Positions 46,261-59,453 are shown, numbered from the stretch's first letter. The stretch: 64,000 nt of DNA from Typhlomys cinereus (GCA_023101885.1 JALPQD010000137.1:3810071-3874070); one strand, 5' to 3'. Numbers and translations are program-made. The notes: a model not told the origin generated them from the letters alone.

Positions 46261-47471
46261 AGGGCTAGCCAAGCCTCCGCCTGGGTTAGCTTCTTTTTTT
46301 TTTTTTTTTTCTTTAATACATTCTTTATTATTTCCGCTCATACAAATTTAATAGGTAGACCAGTTCTCTCCCTCCCTCCTCCTCCCCTTCCCTCCCCCCC
46401 AATTCCCAGAGAGTCCTTTATTGTGTATGCCTAACTCTCCTCTGGGTCCTCCTCTCCGATGACGTACAAAGACCCAGTGGCATTTCCCTGAACCCTTTCT
46501 CGTGTACCCTTTAAGCATAGGAACACTACTGTGGCTGTCAATCCCTTGCCTCCAAGGATCTTGGTGCCTTTAGCTAATGCTAGACTTTGTGAGGTCAATA
46601 GTGTGTTGGACATTGCACAGGGCATGCAAAGTCCTATTATGATTGCTTCGGCCCTAACTAGCGTGGAGAATCTTGCAAATCATTGCTCCTCCCATCTTTT
46701 TGCTCTTACAATCTTACCGCCCCCTCTTCCCCAAATGTCCTTGAGCTTCAGGATGGGGGGAGATTAGGCTGGCCTAGTTCTATGTGGTTGATATAGAGTC
46801 TCTGAAGTTCTGGATTGTTGTTTGTTGATTTTCTTTTGCAGTTTTGCTGCTCCTGCAATGCCCTTCACTCCATCCTGATGGGCACTGTATGTCATCCCCT
46901 GGTCAGAGACAAAAAGCTGTTAAACTAGAGTCTTGTTATAATAGCACATTCAAGGGTAGATGTAATAAAAGTAGGAAACCTCAGTGAGGGAGGGGTCAGT
47001 CACCCATTTGCAAAATGATTACTTTTTATCTGCCAGACTATATGCCCTCCCCTTCTGGTGAGATCATACCACCTCAGTTGTACATGATCAGGAACGAACA
47101 TCTGTGAACTTAACCAGGTGTCACATTACTTACTTGCATTCCTTGATGGAGGCCTATTTTCTCTGCTGTAACATGGTCCCCTCTCTCCTTGTGTCTGGCG
47201 TGGCCCTCCAACCCCATCCCTCCTGTTCATAATCCTTGCAATTACTGTATTACATAGGTTTACCTTTGAGTGTCTCAATGTGGGCTGGGTGAGTTTGACA
47301 CTAGGAGCCACCTATTAGGGAGTACATACGGCACTTAATTTTCTGGGTTTGGGATACTTCACTTAATATAATTGTTTCTAGTGACATCCATTTCCTGGCA
47401 AATTCCAGTAATTCATCATTCTTGATGGCTAAGTAGTACTCCATTGTATAGATGTACCACATTTTCCTTAT

Positions 47472-50400
47472 CTACTTGTCAACTGTTGGACATTTGGGTT
47501 GATTCCATGACTTTGCTATTGTAAACAGTGCTGTTATGGACATGGTCGTGCTGGTGCTATCAAGGTGAACCTCTGCTGCATGGGGGGTTATTCCCAAAAG
47601 TGGGATAGCAGGGTCATATGGCATTTCAATCTTTAATTTCTTTAAGAATCTCCAGAAGGCTCGCCAGAGTGGCTGTATGAGCCTGCATTCCCACCAGCAA
47701 TGTAGGAGAGTTCCCCTCTCTCCACATCCTCTCCAGCATTTGTTGTTGTTTGTATTGTGGATTTTTGCCATCCTGACAAGGGTGAGATGATATCTCAGGG
47801 AAGTTTTGATTTGCATTTCCCTGATGGCTAAGGAAGTGGAGCATTTTTTAAGATATTTGTTAGACATTTAATTTCATCCCTGGTAAAATTTCTTTTAAGT
47901 TCCAGGGCCCATTTTTTAATTGGGCCATTGTTTTCCTTGGAGTTTAGTTTTCTAAGTTCTTTGTGCACTCTGGACAGTAGAGCTCTATCAGATGTGTGGT
48001 TAGTGAAGATTTTCTCCCATTCTGTGGGTTGCCTTTGAGCTCGTGTTACAATCTCTTTATCTGAACAGAAGCTTTTTAATTTCACAAGGTCCCAACTGTT
48101 GAGAGTTGGTAGCAGTGACTGTGCCATTGGATGTCTGTTTAGGAAATGTTGGCCTAGCCCAATCAGCTCGAGGGAGTTCCCTACCCTTTCAACTATGGTT
48201 TTTATAGTCTCTGGCCTTATATCAAGGTCCTTCATCCATTTGGAATTAAGTCTTGTACATGGTGACAAGTACAGGTCCAGCTTTAATCTTCTGCATGTGG
48301 AGATCCGTTTTGCCAGCACCATTTGTTGAAGATGCTGTTCTTTTTCCATTGAATTCTTTGGGCCCCTTTGTCAAAGACCAAATGGCTGTATTTTTGTGGG
48401 CTTATATCTGCGTCTTCGACCCTTATCCACTGATCTGTGTGTCTATATTGGAGCCAGTACCAGGCTGTTTTTATAACTATGAATTTGTAGTATAGACTAA
48501 GGTTTGGTATGGTGATACCTCCAGCAGTGTTTTTGTTACTCAGGATTGTCTTTGCTATCCTGGGTCTTTTGTGCCCCATATGAATTTTGAGATTATTTGG
48601 TCAACTTCTTTAAAGAATTGCTTTGGGATTTTAATTGGTATGGCATTGAATTTGTATATTGCCTTTGGTAGGATGGTCATTTTTACAATGTTGATTCTGC
48701 CAATCCAGGAACATGGGAGGTCTTTCCACCTTCTGATATCTTCTGCAATTTCTTTCTTTAGGGTTTTAAAGTTTTCATTGTAAAGGTCTTTTACCTCCTT
48801 GGTTAGGTTTATACCAAGGTACTTCATTTTTTTAGGAGCTATAGTAAATGGGATTGTTTCTCTCAAGGCTTTTTCACTTCTTTCATTCTGGGCATATAGG
48901 AAGGCCTCTGATTTTTGCACATTTATTTTGTATCCTGCCACCCTGCTGAACTTCTCAATTAGTTTCAGGAGCTTCCTGGTGGAGTTTTTGGGATCCCTCA
49001 GGTATAAGATCATGTCATCTGCAAATAGGGATAGCTTGACTTCTTCCTTGCTGATTTGAATCCCTCTTATGTCCCTTTCTTGTCTTATGGCTTCAGCTAA
49101 GACTTCAAGTACAATATTGAATAGAAGTGGTGAGAGTGGACAGCCTTCTCTAGTTCCTGATCGAAGTGGGAATACTTCCAATTGTTCCCCACTGAGCATA
49201 ATCCTTGCTATGGGCTTGTTGTATACAGCTTTTATTATATTGATAAAGGTTCCTTCCATTCCTACTGTCTCTAGCGTTTTGATCATAAAAGGCTGTTGGA
49301 TCTTGTCAAAGGCTTTTTCTGCATCTATCGAGAGTATCATGTGGTCTTGGACTTTGGACTGGTTTACATGATGAATTACATTTATTGATTTGCGTATGTT
49401 TAACCAACCTTGTGTGCCGGGGATGAAGCCTACTTGGTCCCTGTGAATGATCTTTTTGATATGTTTTTGAATCCGATTTGCTAAGACTTTGTTGAGAATC
49501 TTTGTGTCTGTGTTCATCAGAGAGATTGGCCTATAGTTTTCTTTTTTAAGTGAATCTTTATTAGGTTTTGGGATTAAGACGATATTAGCTTCATAGAAGG
49601 AATTTGGTAGTGTTCCTTCCTTTGCTATTTGATGGAACAGTTTAAGGAGTATTGGTGTTATTAACTCCTTAAATGTCTGGTAGAATTCTGTGCTGAATCC
49701 ATCTGGTCCAGGACATTTTTTGGTGGGAAGATTTGAGATTACTTCTTCAATTTCCTTCTATGTTATAGGACTATTTAAATAATTCACAACTTCCTGATTC
49801 AGTTTAGGTAGGTTGTGTTTACTTAGAAATTCATCCATCTCTTTTGTGTTGTCAAATTTCACAGAGTATAAGTTTTTGAAATATGATGTTATAATTCTCT
49901 GGATTTCTTGGGTATCAGTAGTGATAACTCCATGTTCATTTCTAATTTTTTTAATTTGTGTTTTCTCTCTCTTGCTTTAGTTAATTTAGCTAGGGGGTGT
50001 ATCAATCTTATTGATTTTTTTCAAAGAACCAGCTTTTTGACTAGTTGATTTTTTCTATCGTTTTCTTAGTCTCGATTTCAGATATTTCTCCCCTTATTTT
50101 GCTAATCTCCTCTCTTCTACTACTTTTGGGATCAGATTGCTCAAGTTTCTCTAAAGCCTTAAGCTGCATCGTTAAGTTATTTATTTCTGATGTTTCCATT
50201 TTTTTGATGTAGGCATTAAGAGCTATGAACTTACCTCTTAGGACAACTTTCATTGTGTCCCAGAGATTTTGGTAAGTTGTATTTTCATTATCGTTCACTT
50301 TCAGGAAATCTTATTTCCTTTTTAATTTCTTCCTGAATCCAGTTCTCATTCAGCATCATAGTGTTAAGTTTCCAGGAGTTAGTGTATTTTCTCTTGTTTG

Positions 50401-51050
50401 TTGTGTTGTGGATGTCCAGCTTTAGGCTGTGGTGGTCTGATAGGGCACAGGTTAGAATTTCAACTTTTTTGTATATGTGTAGATTCATTTTGTGGCCCAA
50501 TATGTGATCTATTTTGGAGAAAGTTCCGTGTGCTGCTGAGAAAAATGTGTATTCTTTGGTGCGTAGTGAAAAGTTCGATAGAGATCTGTAAGGTCCATTT
50601 CTTTCAGGGTTTGATTAAGTTCCAAAGTGTCTCTGTTAAGCTTTTGACCTGTTGATCTATCCCATGTTGAGAGGGCGGTGTTGAAGTCCCCAAGAATTAT
50701 CCTTTGGGGGTTGATTTCTTGCTTTAGACGCTGCAGGGTTTTCTTAATGAATGTTGAGGGGCCCGTATTGGGTGCATATATGTTCAGTATTGTGAAGTCT
50801 TCCTGGTGAATTGTACCTGTGACTAAAATGTAGTATCCATCTCTTATGATTTTCTTTGGTTTGAAGTCCACTTTGTCCGAAAGCATAATTGCTACCCCTG
50901 CCTGTTTTCTGGTTCCATTAGCTTGCAAGATTTTGGATCAGCCTTTCATTTTTAGGATGTGCCTATCTTTTGTGCTGAGATGAGTTTCCTGAAGGCAGCA
51001 GATTATTGGATTGTGGTTTTTAATCCAAGTTTGTAATCTGTGTCTCTTAA
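47472..51050 (-). pseudogene. LINE-1 ORF2 (endonuclease and reverse transcriptase), broken
   Basis: Coding pieces occur in order on the minus strand. They are an endonuclease part (about 50300-50928, with LNIYAPN and GDFNTALSTWDRS motifs), the reverse transcriptase (48555-49517, with the catalytic FADD motif at about 49014-49025 and [11 protein letters not shown]) and the C-terminal domain (47472-48349). Stops and frameshifts separate them, for example near 49518-49760 and 47867, so no full-length protein can be made. In rodents L1 ORF2 is the source of enzyme for SINE and retropseudogene insertion. Confidence 0.93.
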
Positions 51051-51116
51051 TCGGTTAGTTAATACCATTGACACTTAATGTTATAATGGAGAAAATATTT
51101 TTAATTCTGGACATTT

Positions 51117-51378
51117 TTTTATTTTTTTATTATTATTTATTCAACTGTGCGCATGTGCGTGTGCGCGCGTGTGTGTGTGTGTCTGTGTAGAACCACGGAC
51201 GAATTCGTGAACCACCATGGACGCCTCCACCTCATTCTGCCCCGGGATTCACAGGCTCCGCCCTATGCAGAACCAGAAGCGCAGGCTCCGCCTGGTGTCT
51301 ATACGTGGGATCTGGGATCTGAACTCAGGACCTTCTGCCTGCAAGGTGGAGGCTTAACCCCTGAGCCACCTCTCCAGC
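51117..51378 (-). mobile_element. Young SINE inside LINE-1
   Basis: Complete reverse-oriented copy with a shortened body ('cgccctatgcagaaccagaa'). It is flanked by ctggacatttttttat and ctggactttttttatg, an imperfect target duplication in L1 sequence. Confidence 0.93.
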
Positions 51379-51937
51379 CCTGGACTTTTTTTATGTTTAG
51401 TAGATTTGTAAGCATGTTGTTTGATATTTATGTTTTGGTGGTATTATACTTCCCTTCTGTCCTCCTGGATACGCTCGTTCTTTTCTTCAAGATTGAGTAT
51501 CATTTCTAGCATTTTTTGAAGGCCTCGTTTGGTAGACATGTACCCTTCAAGTTGTCTTTGTGCTGGAAAAGTTTTCTTTCTCCCTCAATCATGACAGATA
51601 GTTTTGCTGGGTATATCAGTCTGGGTTGACATTTTTGCTCATTTAATACTTGAAGTATGTCTCTCCAAGCTCTTCTTGCTTCTACTGTTTCCATTGAGTA
51701 GTCATTTGTTATTCTAATAGGTTTACCTTTAAAAGTGACTTGTTTTTTTTCTCTTGAAGCTCTCAGCACCTTTTCTTTGTCTTGCATGTGGAGTGTTTTG
51801 ACTATTATTTGCCGTGACGATTTTCTATTTTGGTCATATCTGTTTGGAGTGCGAAATGCCTCTTGTATTTGGATAGGCCTCTCATTCCGCCCCCACCCTA
51901 GCTAGCCACACCTCTGCCCGGGCTCCGTCTCCGTTCT

Positions 51938-52241
51938 TATTTATTTATTTATTATTTATTTATTCAATTGTGCGTGTGCGCGCATGTGTGTGTGCACATG
52001 TATGTATGTGTGTGTACGTATGTGTGTGTGTAGAACCACGGGCGAATTCGGGAACCACCATGAACGCCTCCACCTCCTCCTTGTTTACTCTGCCCAGGAT
52101 TCACAGGCTGTGCCCTACCAGGACAAGAAATGTAGGCCGCCCCTGTTTCTGCCCAGCGTCTATACGTGGGGTTCTAGGATCCGAACTCAGGACCTTCCGC
52201 CTGCAAGGCAGAGGTTAACCCCTGAGTCACCTCTCCAGCCC
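51938..52241 (-). mobile_element. Young SINE upstream of PBX4
   Basis: Full reverse-oriented copy starting with a TTTATTTATTT tract and ending 'gagtcacctctccagcccct'. It sits just beyond the truncated 5' end of the L1. Confidence 0.94.
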
Positions 52242-52635
52242 CTGAAATCGGTTTAAGAGACCCACCCTCACCAGCCCTAGCCCCACTTTCTCCCGAGCTA
52301 GCCCCGCCTCTGCAAGCACTTGCTGCTTGTTCTTGAGAGCCATGCCTCCCGGTTCTGAGCTACGCCCCCACCCCCTACCAAAGACTACGACCCCTCTGTG
52401 AAGCTCTCAGGCCTTCGCTTCTCCTCAGGGACACTCTTTTTCCCCACAGCCTCCTACTTCGTCTTAGCGCCCCACCGGAGCCCCTAACCTGCTTCACTCA
52501 GAACTTTTTATTTTTGAGACAGAGTTGTATGTAGCCCAGGCTGGCCTTGAACCCAGGGTGCAGCCCAGGGGGACTTTGAATTTCTTTCTCGTCACCTCCC
52601 CAAGTCCTGGGAGAACAGCAGTGTCTTTGCTCCCA
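52242..52635. other. GC-rich upstream flank of PBX4 with a B1 fragment
   Basis: 52250-52500 is C-rich with CACCC and GCTAGCC motifs that resemble the blocks at 46245-46290 and 51885-51930. At 52505-52560 a reversed B1 piece reads 'ttttgagacagagttgtatg' and 'gcccaggctggccttgaacc'. No exon recognised. Confidence 0.55.
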
Positions 52636-52639
52636 GCTG

Positions 52640-53060
52640 ATTCCTCCTCCTCCTCCTCCTCCTTCTCTCTCCTCCTCTTTCTCCTCCTTCTCTCTCTTCC
52701 TCCTCCCTCTTCTCCTTCTCCTGCTCCCCTCTCCTCTTCCTCTCTCCTCCTCCCTAATTCTCCTCCTCCTCTGTCCTCCTCCTTTTCCTCCTCCTCCCCT
52801 GTCCTCCTTTCCCTCCTCCTCCCCTGTTCTCTTTTTCCTCCTCCTCCTGTCCTCCTCCTTTTCCTCCTCCCCTGTCCTCCTTTTCCTCCTGCTCCCCTGT
52901 TCTCTTCTTCTTCCTCCTCCTCCCCTCTCCCTCCCTCCTCTTCCTCCTCCTTCCCCTCCTCTGCTCTCCTCCTCCTCCCCTATCCTCTTCCTCTTCCCCC
53001 TTCCTCCTCCTCCTCCCTCTCCTCCTGCTCCCTCTCCTCCTCCTCCCTCTCCTTCTCCCC
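52640..53060. repeat. 420 bp polypyrimidine (CTCCTC) tract
   Basis: Nearly pure C/T on the plus strand, made of CTCCTC, TTCTCC and CCTCCCCT units. Long mirror-like purine-pyrimidine tracts of this kind can form triplex DNA and often vary in length. Confidence 0.96.
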
Positions 53061-53204
53061 CACATCAGCCAGTTGCATATAAGTGCAACAAGATCCGTCC
53101 ACAGTGGGTGACCCTTCCCAACATGGATAAGATGGAGGGGCTGGTACAGGGCGTAGGCATGCCTGCAGTGAGACAAATGTTCCGCTCTTGGCACTTTTCT
53201 AAAT

Positions 53205-53480
53205 TTAAATTTTATTACTATTATTATCGTTATTATTATTATTATTATTATGGTTATTATTATTGGTGCGTGAGCATGTCAAAGGGCAGTGTGTGTGTCT
53301 GTGGAAGCCTCGAGGGAATCAGGAATCACCCTGGATTGCTCTACCTCCTGATTGCTTTGCTTTGGGGTTTCCAGGCCCCGCCTTCCAGGGCCGGAAGTGA
53401 AGACCACCACTGGATCTGCCTGGCATTTTTACACCTGAGCTCGGGAGGGGAGGCGGAGGCTTGGACCCAGTCCTTCCTCT
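53205..53480 (-). mobile_element. Older B2-like SINE with (TTA)n tail
   Basis: An ATT/TTA microsatellite (53208-53262) is followed by the reversed body 'tgtctgtggaagcctcgagg' and 'ggtttccaggccccgccttc'. The reversed tRNA-like head is degraded. Confidence 0.75.
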
Positions 53481-53714
53481 AAATTTGTGCTCATCCTCCT
53501 CACACCCCATATTTCCTCAGCACCCTTCCTAGCAGTCCTCTTGCACATCAGAGTCCCTGTGCTCCTGTTCCGTGATGTTTTGGGGGTTCTCTGTTTCTGC
53601 TTACCCCAGATAAGACCAGCCGGTCTGACCAAAGAAATGATTTCGAACCATGCTGAGCTTGAGGGACCAATGAGTGTGCTTGGTGTGATTATGGTTATGC
53701 CACTGAAGTGACCC

Positions 53715-54370
53715 CCACTAGGTCCAAGGGTGACCCCAGGAATCACTCTGGATGGCTTCTCCCTTCCTCCTTGCTTTGCTCTGGGATTCCCAGGCTCCAC
53801 CTGTAAGACTTAAAGGGCCGAAGCCCAGCCTTACACCAGGGAGCAGACCTCCACAGATACTCACCGACACGAGTTCGATGCAAAAGCAAGAGGAATTTAT
53901 TCCACACACGAGGGAGAGAGACAACCCCGAGCTCAAGAGGCATACACCTTTTATACTTTTTTGTAGGGAGGCTATGTAATGTTACAAAATAATTGGCTAA
54001 AACACTTAACTTTAAATTGATTGGTTGCAAGCGGCAGTATCTGGCATAGCTGCAAGTACTACACCCCCCCACCTTGAAAGGGGGAGCATTTCCTGGAGCC
54101 CTAAGGGTGGGGGTATTTTTCTGGTGTCTGGCCTCACCATATGTACTAGACCTTTTTCCTGGAACCGTTGGGTTGGGACGAGGTGACGGGGTTCTGAGAA
54201 TTGCTCACCACAATCTTGCCTGTCTTGAAAATTTCTTTTTCTACACTCCCACCAGGGCAGGGCTCGCAGCTTGCCAAGTTTTTCATGCCGAGTTTTCTTG
54301 TGGAATCTGGGATTTGAACTCAAATCCTTTTGCTTGAGAAACAAAGGCTTCCATCCCTGACCCCGCTCCC
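53715..54370 (-). mobile_element. Older SINE remnant split by an unassigned insert
   Basis: Reversed older-SINE body at 53725-53800 ('ccccaggaatcactctggat', 'gattcccaggctccacctgt') and a reversed head at about 54280-54345 ('gggatttgaactcaaatcct'). The ~450 bp between (53815-54280) looks like an inserted element with 'cacaccttttatactttttt' and a poly(A)-like context, but I cannot name it. Confidence 0.45.
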
Positions 54371-54503
54371 CAACTTTGCTGGAACTTTCAATAGGTCCTG
54401 ACTAAGAACTGTAAGGATGGGGAAACCCCTTCATCCACTGGAGAGACCAAATCCATACCAAAAGCCACCCCCCTTCAGTCCTTTCTCATATTCTACACAT
54501 GCT

Positions 54504-54942
54504 TGTTGGACTCGCCCAGGATTTGCCCTAGGGCATGGCCGAACACATGGGACTAAAAATGGCACTGAGGGCTAGTGTCCTGGGTGTTACCCTGATCACA
54601 TAACAGGGACCCCTAATTGATTTTCAGGTATTGGCCTGCCTTCTATGCTGAGTGACATTGGACTTCACTTGTGGTACCTGAAGATTGTGTTGACCTTTGA
54701 CACAATTGGCTGCCCGTTTGGTGCCTTTTGTTCTTTTGTCTATATAAGCTCCTTTGTTCCTCCCAATAAACGAGTTCTGCTCTGACAGACTTCCAGTCCC
54801 ATGTTGAGTCTCTGGGGAATGGAGTGGAGGTAGGGACGGTGGAACTTAGCCTTTCTTGGTCACCACAGCAGGCTGTGCAGTCGTGTGAATGAGTGAGTGA
54901 GTGGGTGCAGACACCCCATGCCAGAGGTGAGTGGACACTACA
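54504..54942 (+). repeat. 5' LTR of ERV element C
   Basis: 439 bp, TGTTGGACTC ... GACACTACA. TATA box (tatataagctcc) at about 54738 and AATAAA at about 54766. Confidence 0.93.
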
Positions 54943-54945
54943 AAC

Positions 54946-54963
54946 TGGCACCCAACACTTCTT
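54946..54963 (+). other. Primer binding site, possibly tRNA-Lys type
   Basis: tggcacccaaca lies three bases after the LTR and matches 10 of the first 12 positions of the lysine-1,2 primer site; the remaining six are changed. Tentative. Confidence 0.45.
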
Positions 54964-57129
54964 AAATCGGACGAAGCTGATAGCTAATCAGGGATCTCGA
55001 GGTGAGTCCTGCCTCTGATTATGGCGCACGCATCTTACAAGACTGACCCAGTGCCGTTAGCACTGAGATATGTATTAAAAAATCATGGTTTTGAAATCCC
55101 AGAGCCCCGCATTACCGAGGTGTGGGAATCAGCCTGTGAGTTGGCTCTGGTTGCCCAAACGTCCAATATTTACTCATGGGATACGTGAAATAAGATAGAG
55201 AATCTAGCCAGAGAGCAAGAAAAGATTTTTAAGATATTGCCTTTGGATTTTCATTGCCTGGTGGCCACACTCAAGAAAGTGTTCCTTCCCGATTCAATCC
55301 AGTGCCCACAGGTGGAGCAGAAGGAAGGGAAGAGGGAGGGGACCGAGGACCCGCAGAGGCTGGGTGAGGACTCCACCTAGGAGCTGACAAACCTGGGCAG
55401 GGAAAGCTGTGAAACCGCCAAGTGGGGGCTCCGCCAGCATGCATGCACAGAGCAAAATGCTTTCGGGCAGAGCTGTCCGCTCCTCCCAGCGTGGGAAAAA
55501 GGTTGCCTGTGCAAACCAGCGTGGGAAAATGGCTGCGGGGAAAGAGAGTGCCTGGCGTTTCTTTCATCAAGGGGAAAGGGGGTGGAAACGTTCAGAAAAA
55601 AACTGCCTCTCATGCGCCTTCACAGAAACCTATCCCATATCCGCGTGGGAATATGGCCCCCGGCAGGCTAGAGCAAGGGAGCTCAGGAGGCTGATATACA
55701 AATTTCTCAGTTCCCTACGCAGATGGGTGAGAACGTCTCTGTACGTTGCCTGGGACCATAGTTACTTTAAAAGGTACTGACTTGTTTGGCTATTTGAATT
55801 TCCTATAAAATATGTATGTTTTATATTTCAAAATAACCATTGTGGCCACTTTAGGTTTTACTGTGCGCTTATAATCAGTTTGGTTTTGACTTTGTTTAAT
55901 TTAAATGCATGTGCACACTTAAATATAACCATCAAAAGGCCTGAGTACGTACTGATTAAAATATCTTGATTTTTATGAAGCTTCACAAGAGATGGTATTA
56001 TGTTTTTACCTAGGAAAGTTTGTTTTCATATGTGTAAAACCATCAAAAAAGATAAAGTATAAAAAAAGTATGGTACTTGAATGTACAAAAGGTTTTAAAT
56101 AAGGTTTATAGGATAAAAAAATCTCACTTAAAAATTAATATGTGTTCAGGAGGTTTGAATTGGTTGCTTAAAGGATATTAAAAATATGCTATAAAGGTTT
56201 ATGGAATGTTGGGTTTATAAAAAGATTAAAAACTAGAAATGGTTATTAGAAAAATGTTATTTATATATTATGCTTCTTTTGTGCTATAGAAAAAGACATT
56301 GAGCCTCAGAAATTAGAGATTAAGAATTAAGCTTCATGTATTCAAATGTATTTCAATTTTCTTTTTGATTAAGCAAGAATTTGATTGCTCACAGAATCCC
56401 AACTTCTCAAGGACACCAGTAAGCTTATCCATGGGGTCACCAGTAAAAATTGGGAAGGTCTGAGACTAGAGCCTGCAGCCGCCTGAGCAGAGCACTGCTC
56501 AGAAGCAGAGGCCCCTCCCACCAGATGCCATCTTGGCTGTAACTTGAATCTTGGATCTCATGGTAAAAACAAACGGACTTCTCCTGGGAGGGGAGAAAAA
56601 GGGCACCTTTAAAATCTGGAAAAAATGTCTTAACTTCTGTGTGAATGAGAGTGAATGTAGGCCTGAGGTGGGGAACCTATTTCACCTGTGCTCCCACAAT
56701 GAGATCCCTTAAAGCCATAGGATTCGATTGGGCCAGTTCTGCATTTCCATGGTGATAGCATACAATCTAGAGTGGGTTCGGATTAGAATCTAATCGCTGG
56801 GTTTATATAATGATTGTCAAAACTCTGCTGAGCCATGTTTCTTTTCCCCAAGTCCAGGTCCACTAAACTGAAGCCAAAGGAGAGATTTCCCTTTCCTGTG
56901 TCCAGGGACTAACTAAAAAACACAAATGCTTAGTCCTGCCAACCTGAGAGTCAGGGTGTAGAATATTCTTGGACATGTCTTGTTTACATCTTAGACAAGA
57001 GATAGCCCTTTTAAACTTACTTCTAAACCATTTTAAGGACTTTAAATAGATCAAATGATCTGACTTAATGTAGAGAAAGGAAAAAAAAGAGAGAAAGAGC
57101 CACAAAACAAAGAAATCAAACTTGATATT

Positions 57130-57398
57130 TTTTTAAAAATATTTTATTTATTTATTCAATTGTGCGTGTGTACGTGTGTGTGTGTGTGTGTAGAACCACG
57201 GGCGAATTCGGGAACCACCATGGACCACCTCCTCCTTGTTTACTCTGTCCCAGGATTCACAGGCTCCGCCCTACTAGGACCAGAAACGCAGGCCATCCCC
57301 GCTTCTGCCTGGAGTCTATACGTGGGGTCTAGGATCTGAACTCAGGACCTTCTGTCTGCAAGGCAGAAGCTTAACCCCTGAGCCACCTCTCCAGCCCC
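57130..57398 (-). mobile_element. Young SINE private to ERV element C
   Basis: Complete reverse-oriented copy inserted at aaacttga(t/c)att, a site that is uninterrupted in element A (about 13829). Confidence 0.94.
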
Positions 57399-58568
57399 CA
57401 AACTTGACATTTGCCTAAGGAGATAGGTAGAAAATTAACAGGCACCCCCAAGCAGACAACCCAGGACCCGTTCCAACAGGGGAGAGATAAAAAAGATGCT
57501 TTGATATATGATCAGATTGGGGGCTTAGAGACGGTTGCAAGCACAGGAAGCTTTCGTGTGGCCTATGTCCCAAACATGGGAATTTCCACTGGAGGAAAGA
57601 TTGCCCCCTGAACCATAGGGCCCAGGGGTCCAGCCCCCTGGTGGAGACCAATAAAAATGGCCTGACGCTCTTAGCTTCCCTCCGATGAGAAAAAGTTTGC
57701 CTCTGATATCCAGTGAAAAAAGGTCCAAAATGCCAGGTTGAGCATCTCATGAGAACCTTGGGTTTAACATGCAAATGGGAAACCCTTTGTTTCTAGAACT
57801 AGGGAACACAAAATTCCAGTGCTCAACTTCCTTCCTAGGATTTTGTCAATCTTTGATTTTAGTAATATGTTAATGATCAGAAAAATAACAAGTTCACCAA
57901 TCACTCACAAAGTAACTACTGACATTCCTTATATGCCTAATAATGTTGTTTTTAGACATTCCCTCATTTAAGAAAACAAAATAGACAGTTCACATGGTTT
58001 TAAGCAGGTTTTAAGATGTGATCATAGAGATTCACAGCTGCCAAAGAAATAAGGTCTTCAGTATATAGATTAATTCTTAGTTTTTCACCAAACTAAGACA
58101 GTGTTATTCCAGGTGAGGTAATAGGTTTTCTTTACTAACTTTTGCCTGTACCCACAGTAAAATTACTGAGCTTATTTGGTTTATCCCATGTGCCCTCCCA
58201 GTTACAATGGTTTAATCCTTGTGTAGATCTTAAAAGTTTAACCTATGTTTTGTCTCTTTTATAGGGACCTTAAAGTAATAGAGCCATCTGTCAAGGACCT
58301 CTAGACCATCCCAGCACTTATCAGATGAGGATACCAGATTGCTTTCACTCTCAACATCCTATCTCAGCAGGAAGCAGCCAGAACAGTCTTTGACCCTTAT
58401 CCCTTGAGCAGTCTGGATCCTCAAATAGGCTAGAGGTGAAATAGGCAGGTTTAAAACAGCCATGCTGGGATGGGTCTCTCAAGGTCTTTATAGGTCTTTA
58501 AAATTCTAAAAAAGGACATCCCCCTCTGCTAGGCGACCCCATACCCAACTAAATTAAAGGTCCAACTT

Positions 58569-58806
58569 TTATTTAAAATTTTTTTTATTTATTATTTATT
58601 CAACTGTGCGTGTATGCGTGTGTGTGCACGTATGCGTGTATATGTAGAACCACGGACGAATTCGGGAACCACCATGGACGCCTCCAGGACCAGAAACGCA
58701 GGCCGCCTCTGCTTCTGTCTGGCGTATACATGGGGTCTAGGATCCGAACTCAGGACCTTCCGCCTGCAAGGCAGAGGCTTAACCCCTGAGCCACCTCTCC
58801 AGCCCC
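58569..58806 (-). mobile_element. Young SINE shared by ERV elements C and A
   Basis: Reverse-oriented copy with an internal deletion (about 45 bp of the body between 'gacgcctcc' and 'aggaccagaa'). The duplicated target aggtccaactttt on both sides is the same as in element A. Confidence 0.93.
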
Positions 58807-59453
58807 AGGTCCAACTTTTAAAAGCAAAAAGGGGGAGTAAGCCCACACCAACAGCTAGGGTTGACATTATTTACCATCAACATTTTAAATTTTAAAAAAG
58901 GACAACTTAAATTGACATTCCCAAAGACACTGAGAAGTCTATCCACCAAATTTTCTGTCAGGAAACTATCCACAGTGTACTCCTGGAAGATTTTAACAGT
59001 AATTGTTATAGGCATGACTTAACTCAAGATGACTTGATACCTTGCCTAAACCAAGGTGGAGTCGATCTGGGTTTGACCTAACATCTAGTAAAAATTGTTC
59101 TTTTAATAACTATATTGCTTAAGTGTTTCCTCAGCACATTTCTCAGCAGCTCTCCATCTACAAGATCATGCCATGGCCCCCCAGAGACGTGACTCAAGCT
59201 TGGAGGCTTGTGAGGCCTTGGTCTAATGACAGACCAGGTAGGCCTGTATTGCCCATGTGAGGCACATGCGACTTCCCTAGGCCACCTGCCCTTGGTGCTG
59301 CTGCCACGCCTGGTGCTGATGTCAACCTGCCTGATTTGAGAGGACCAACCGTAACTGGACAACAGTGAAAGCTCACGCTGAGACTGATGGGACATTGGAC
59401 ATATGTATAATGAATTGTAAAATATAGTCTCTACTAAAACAAAAAGGGGGAGA

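Larger units (their letters stand above)
46294..51884 (-). mobile_element. LINE-1, 5' truncated in ORF1
   Basis: The poly(A) tail (plus-strand T run 46294-46310) and AATAAA lie at the left end. The 3' UTR is followed by ORF2 and, at 51506-51870, the C-terminal part of ORF1 (SREKKQVTFKGKPIRITNDY). The element stops inside ORF1 near 51884, as is usual for truncated retroposition. It is of the rodent L1 type. A young SINE is inserted between ORF1 and ORF2 (51117-51378). No clear target duplication was found. Confidence 0.93.

Noticed and set aside
45613..46341. 242-codon frame on the minus strand spanning PBX4 exon 1
   Set aside because: Only the part from 46074 to 45944 is coding; the rest is 5' UTR and intron in a CpG-rich region with few stops.
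52525..53194. Ser/Pro-rich and Glu/Arg-rich open frames on opposite strands
   Set aside because: Both are products of the CTCCTC tract.
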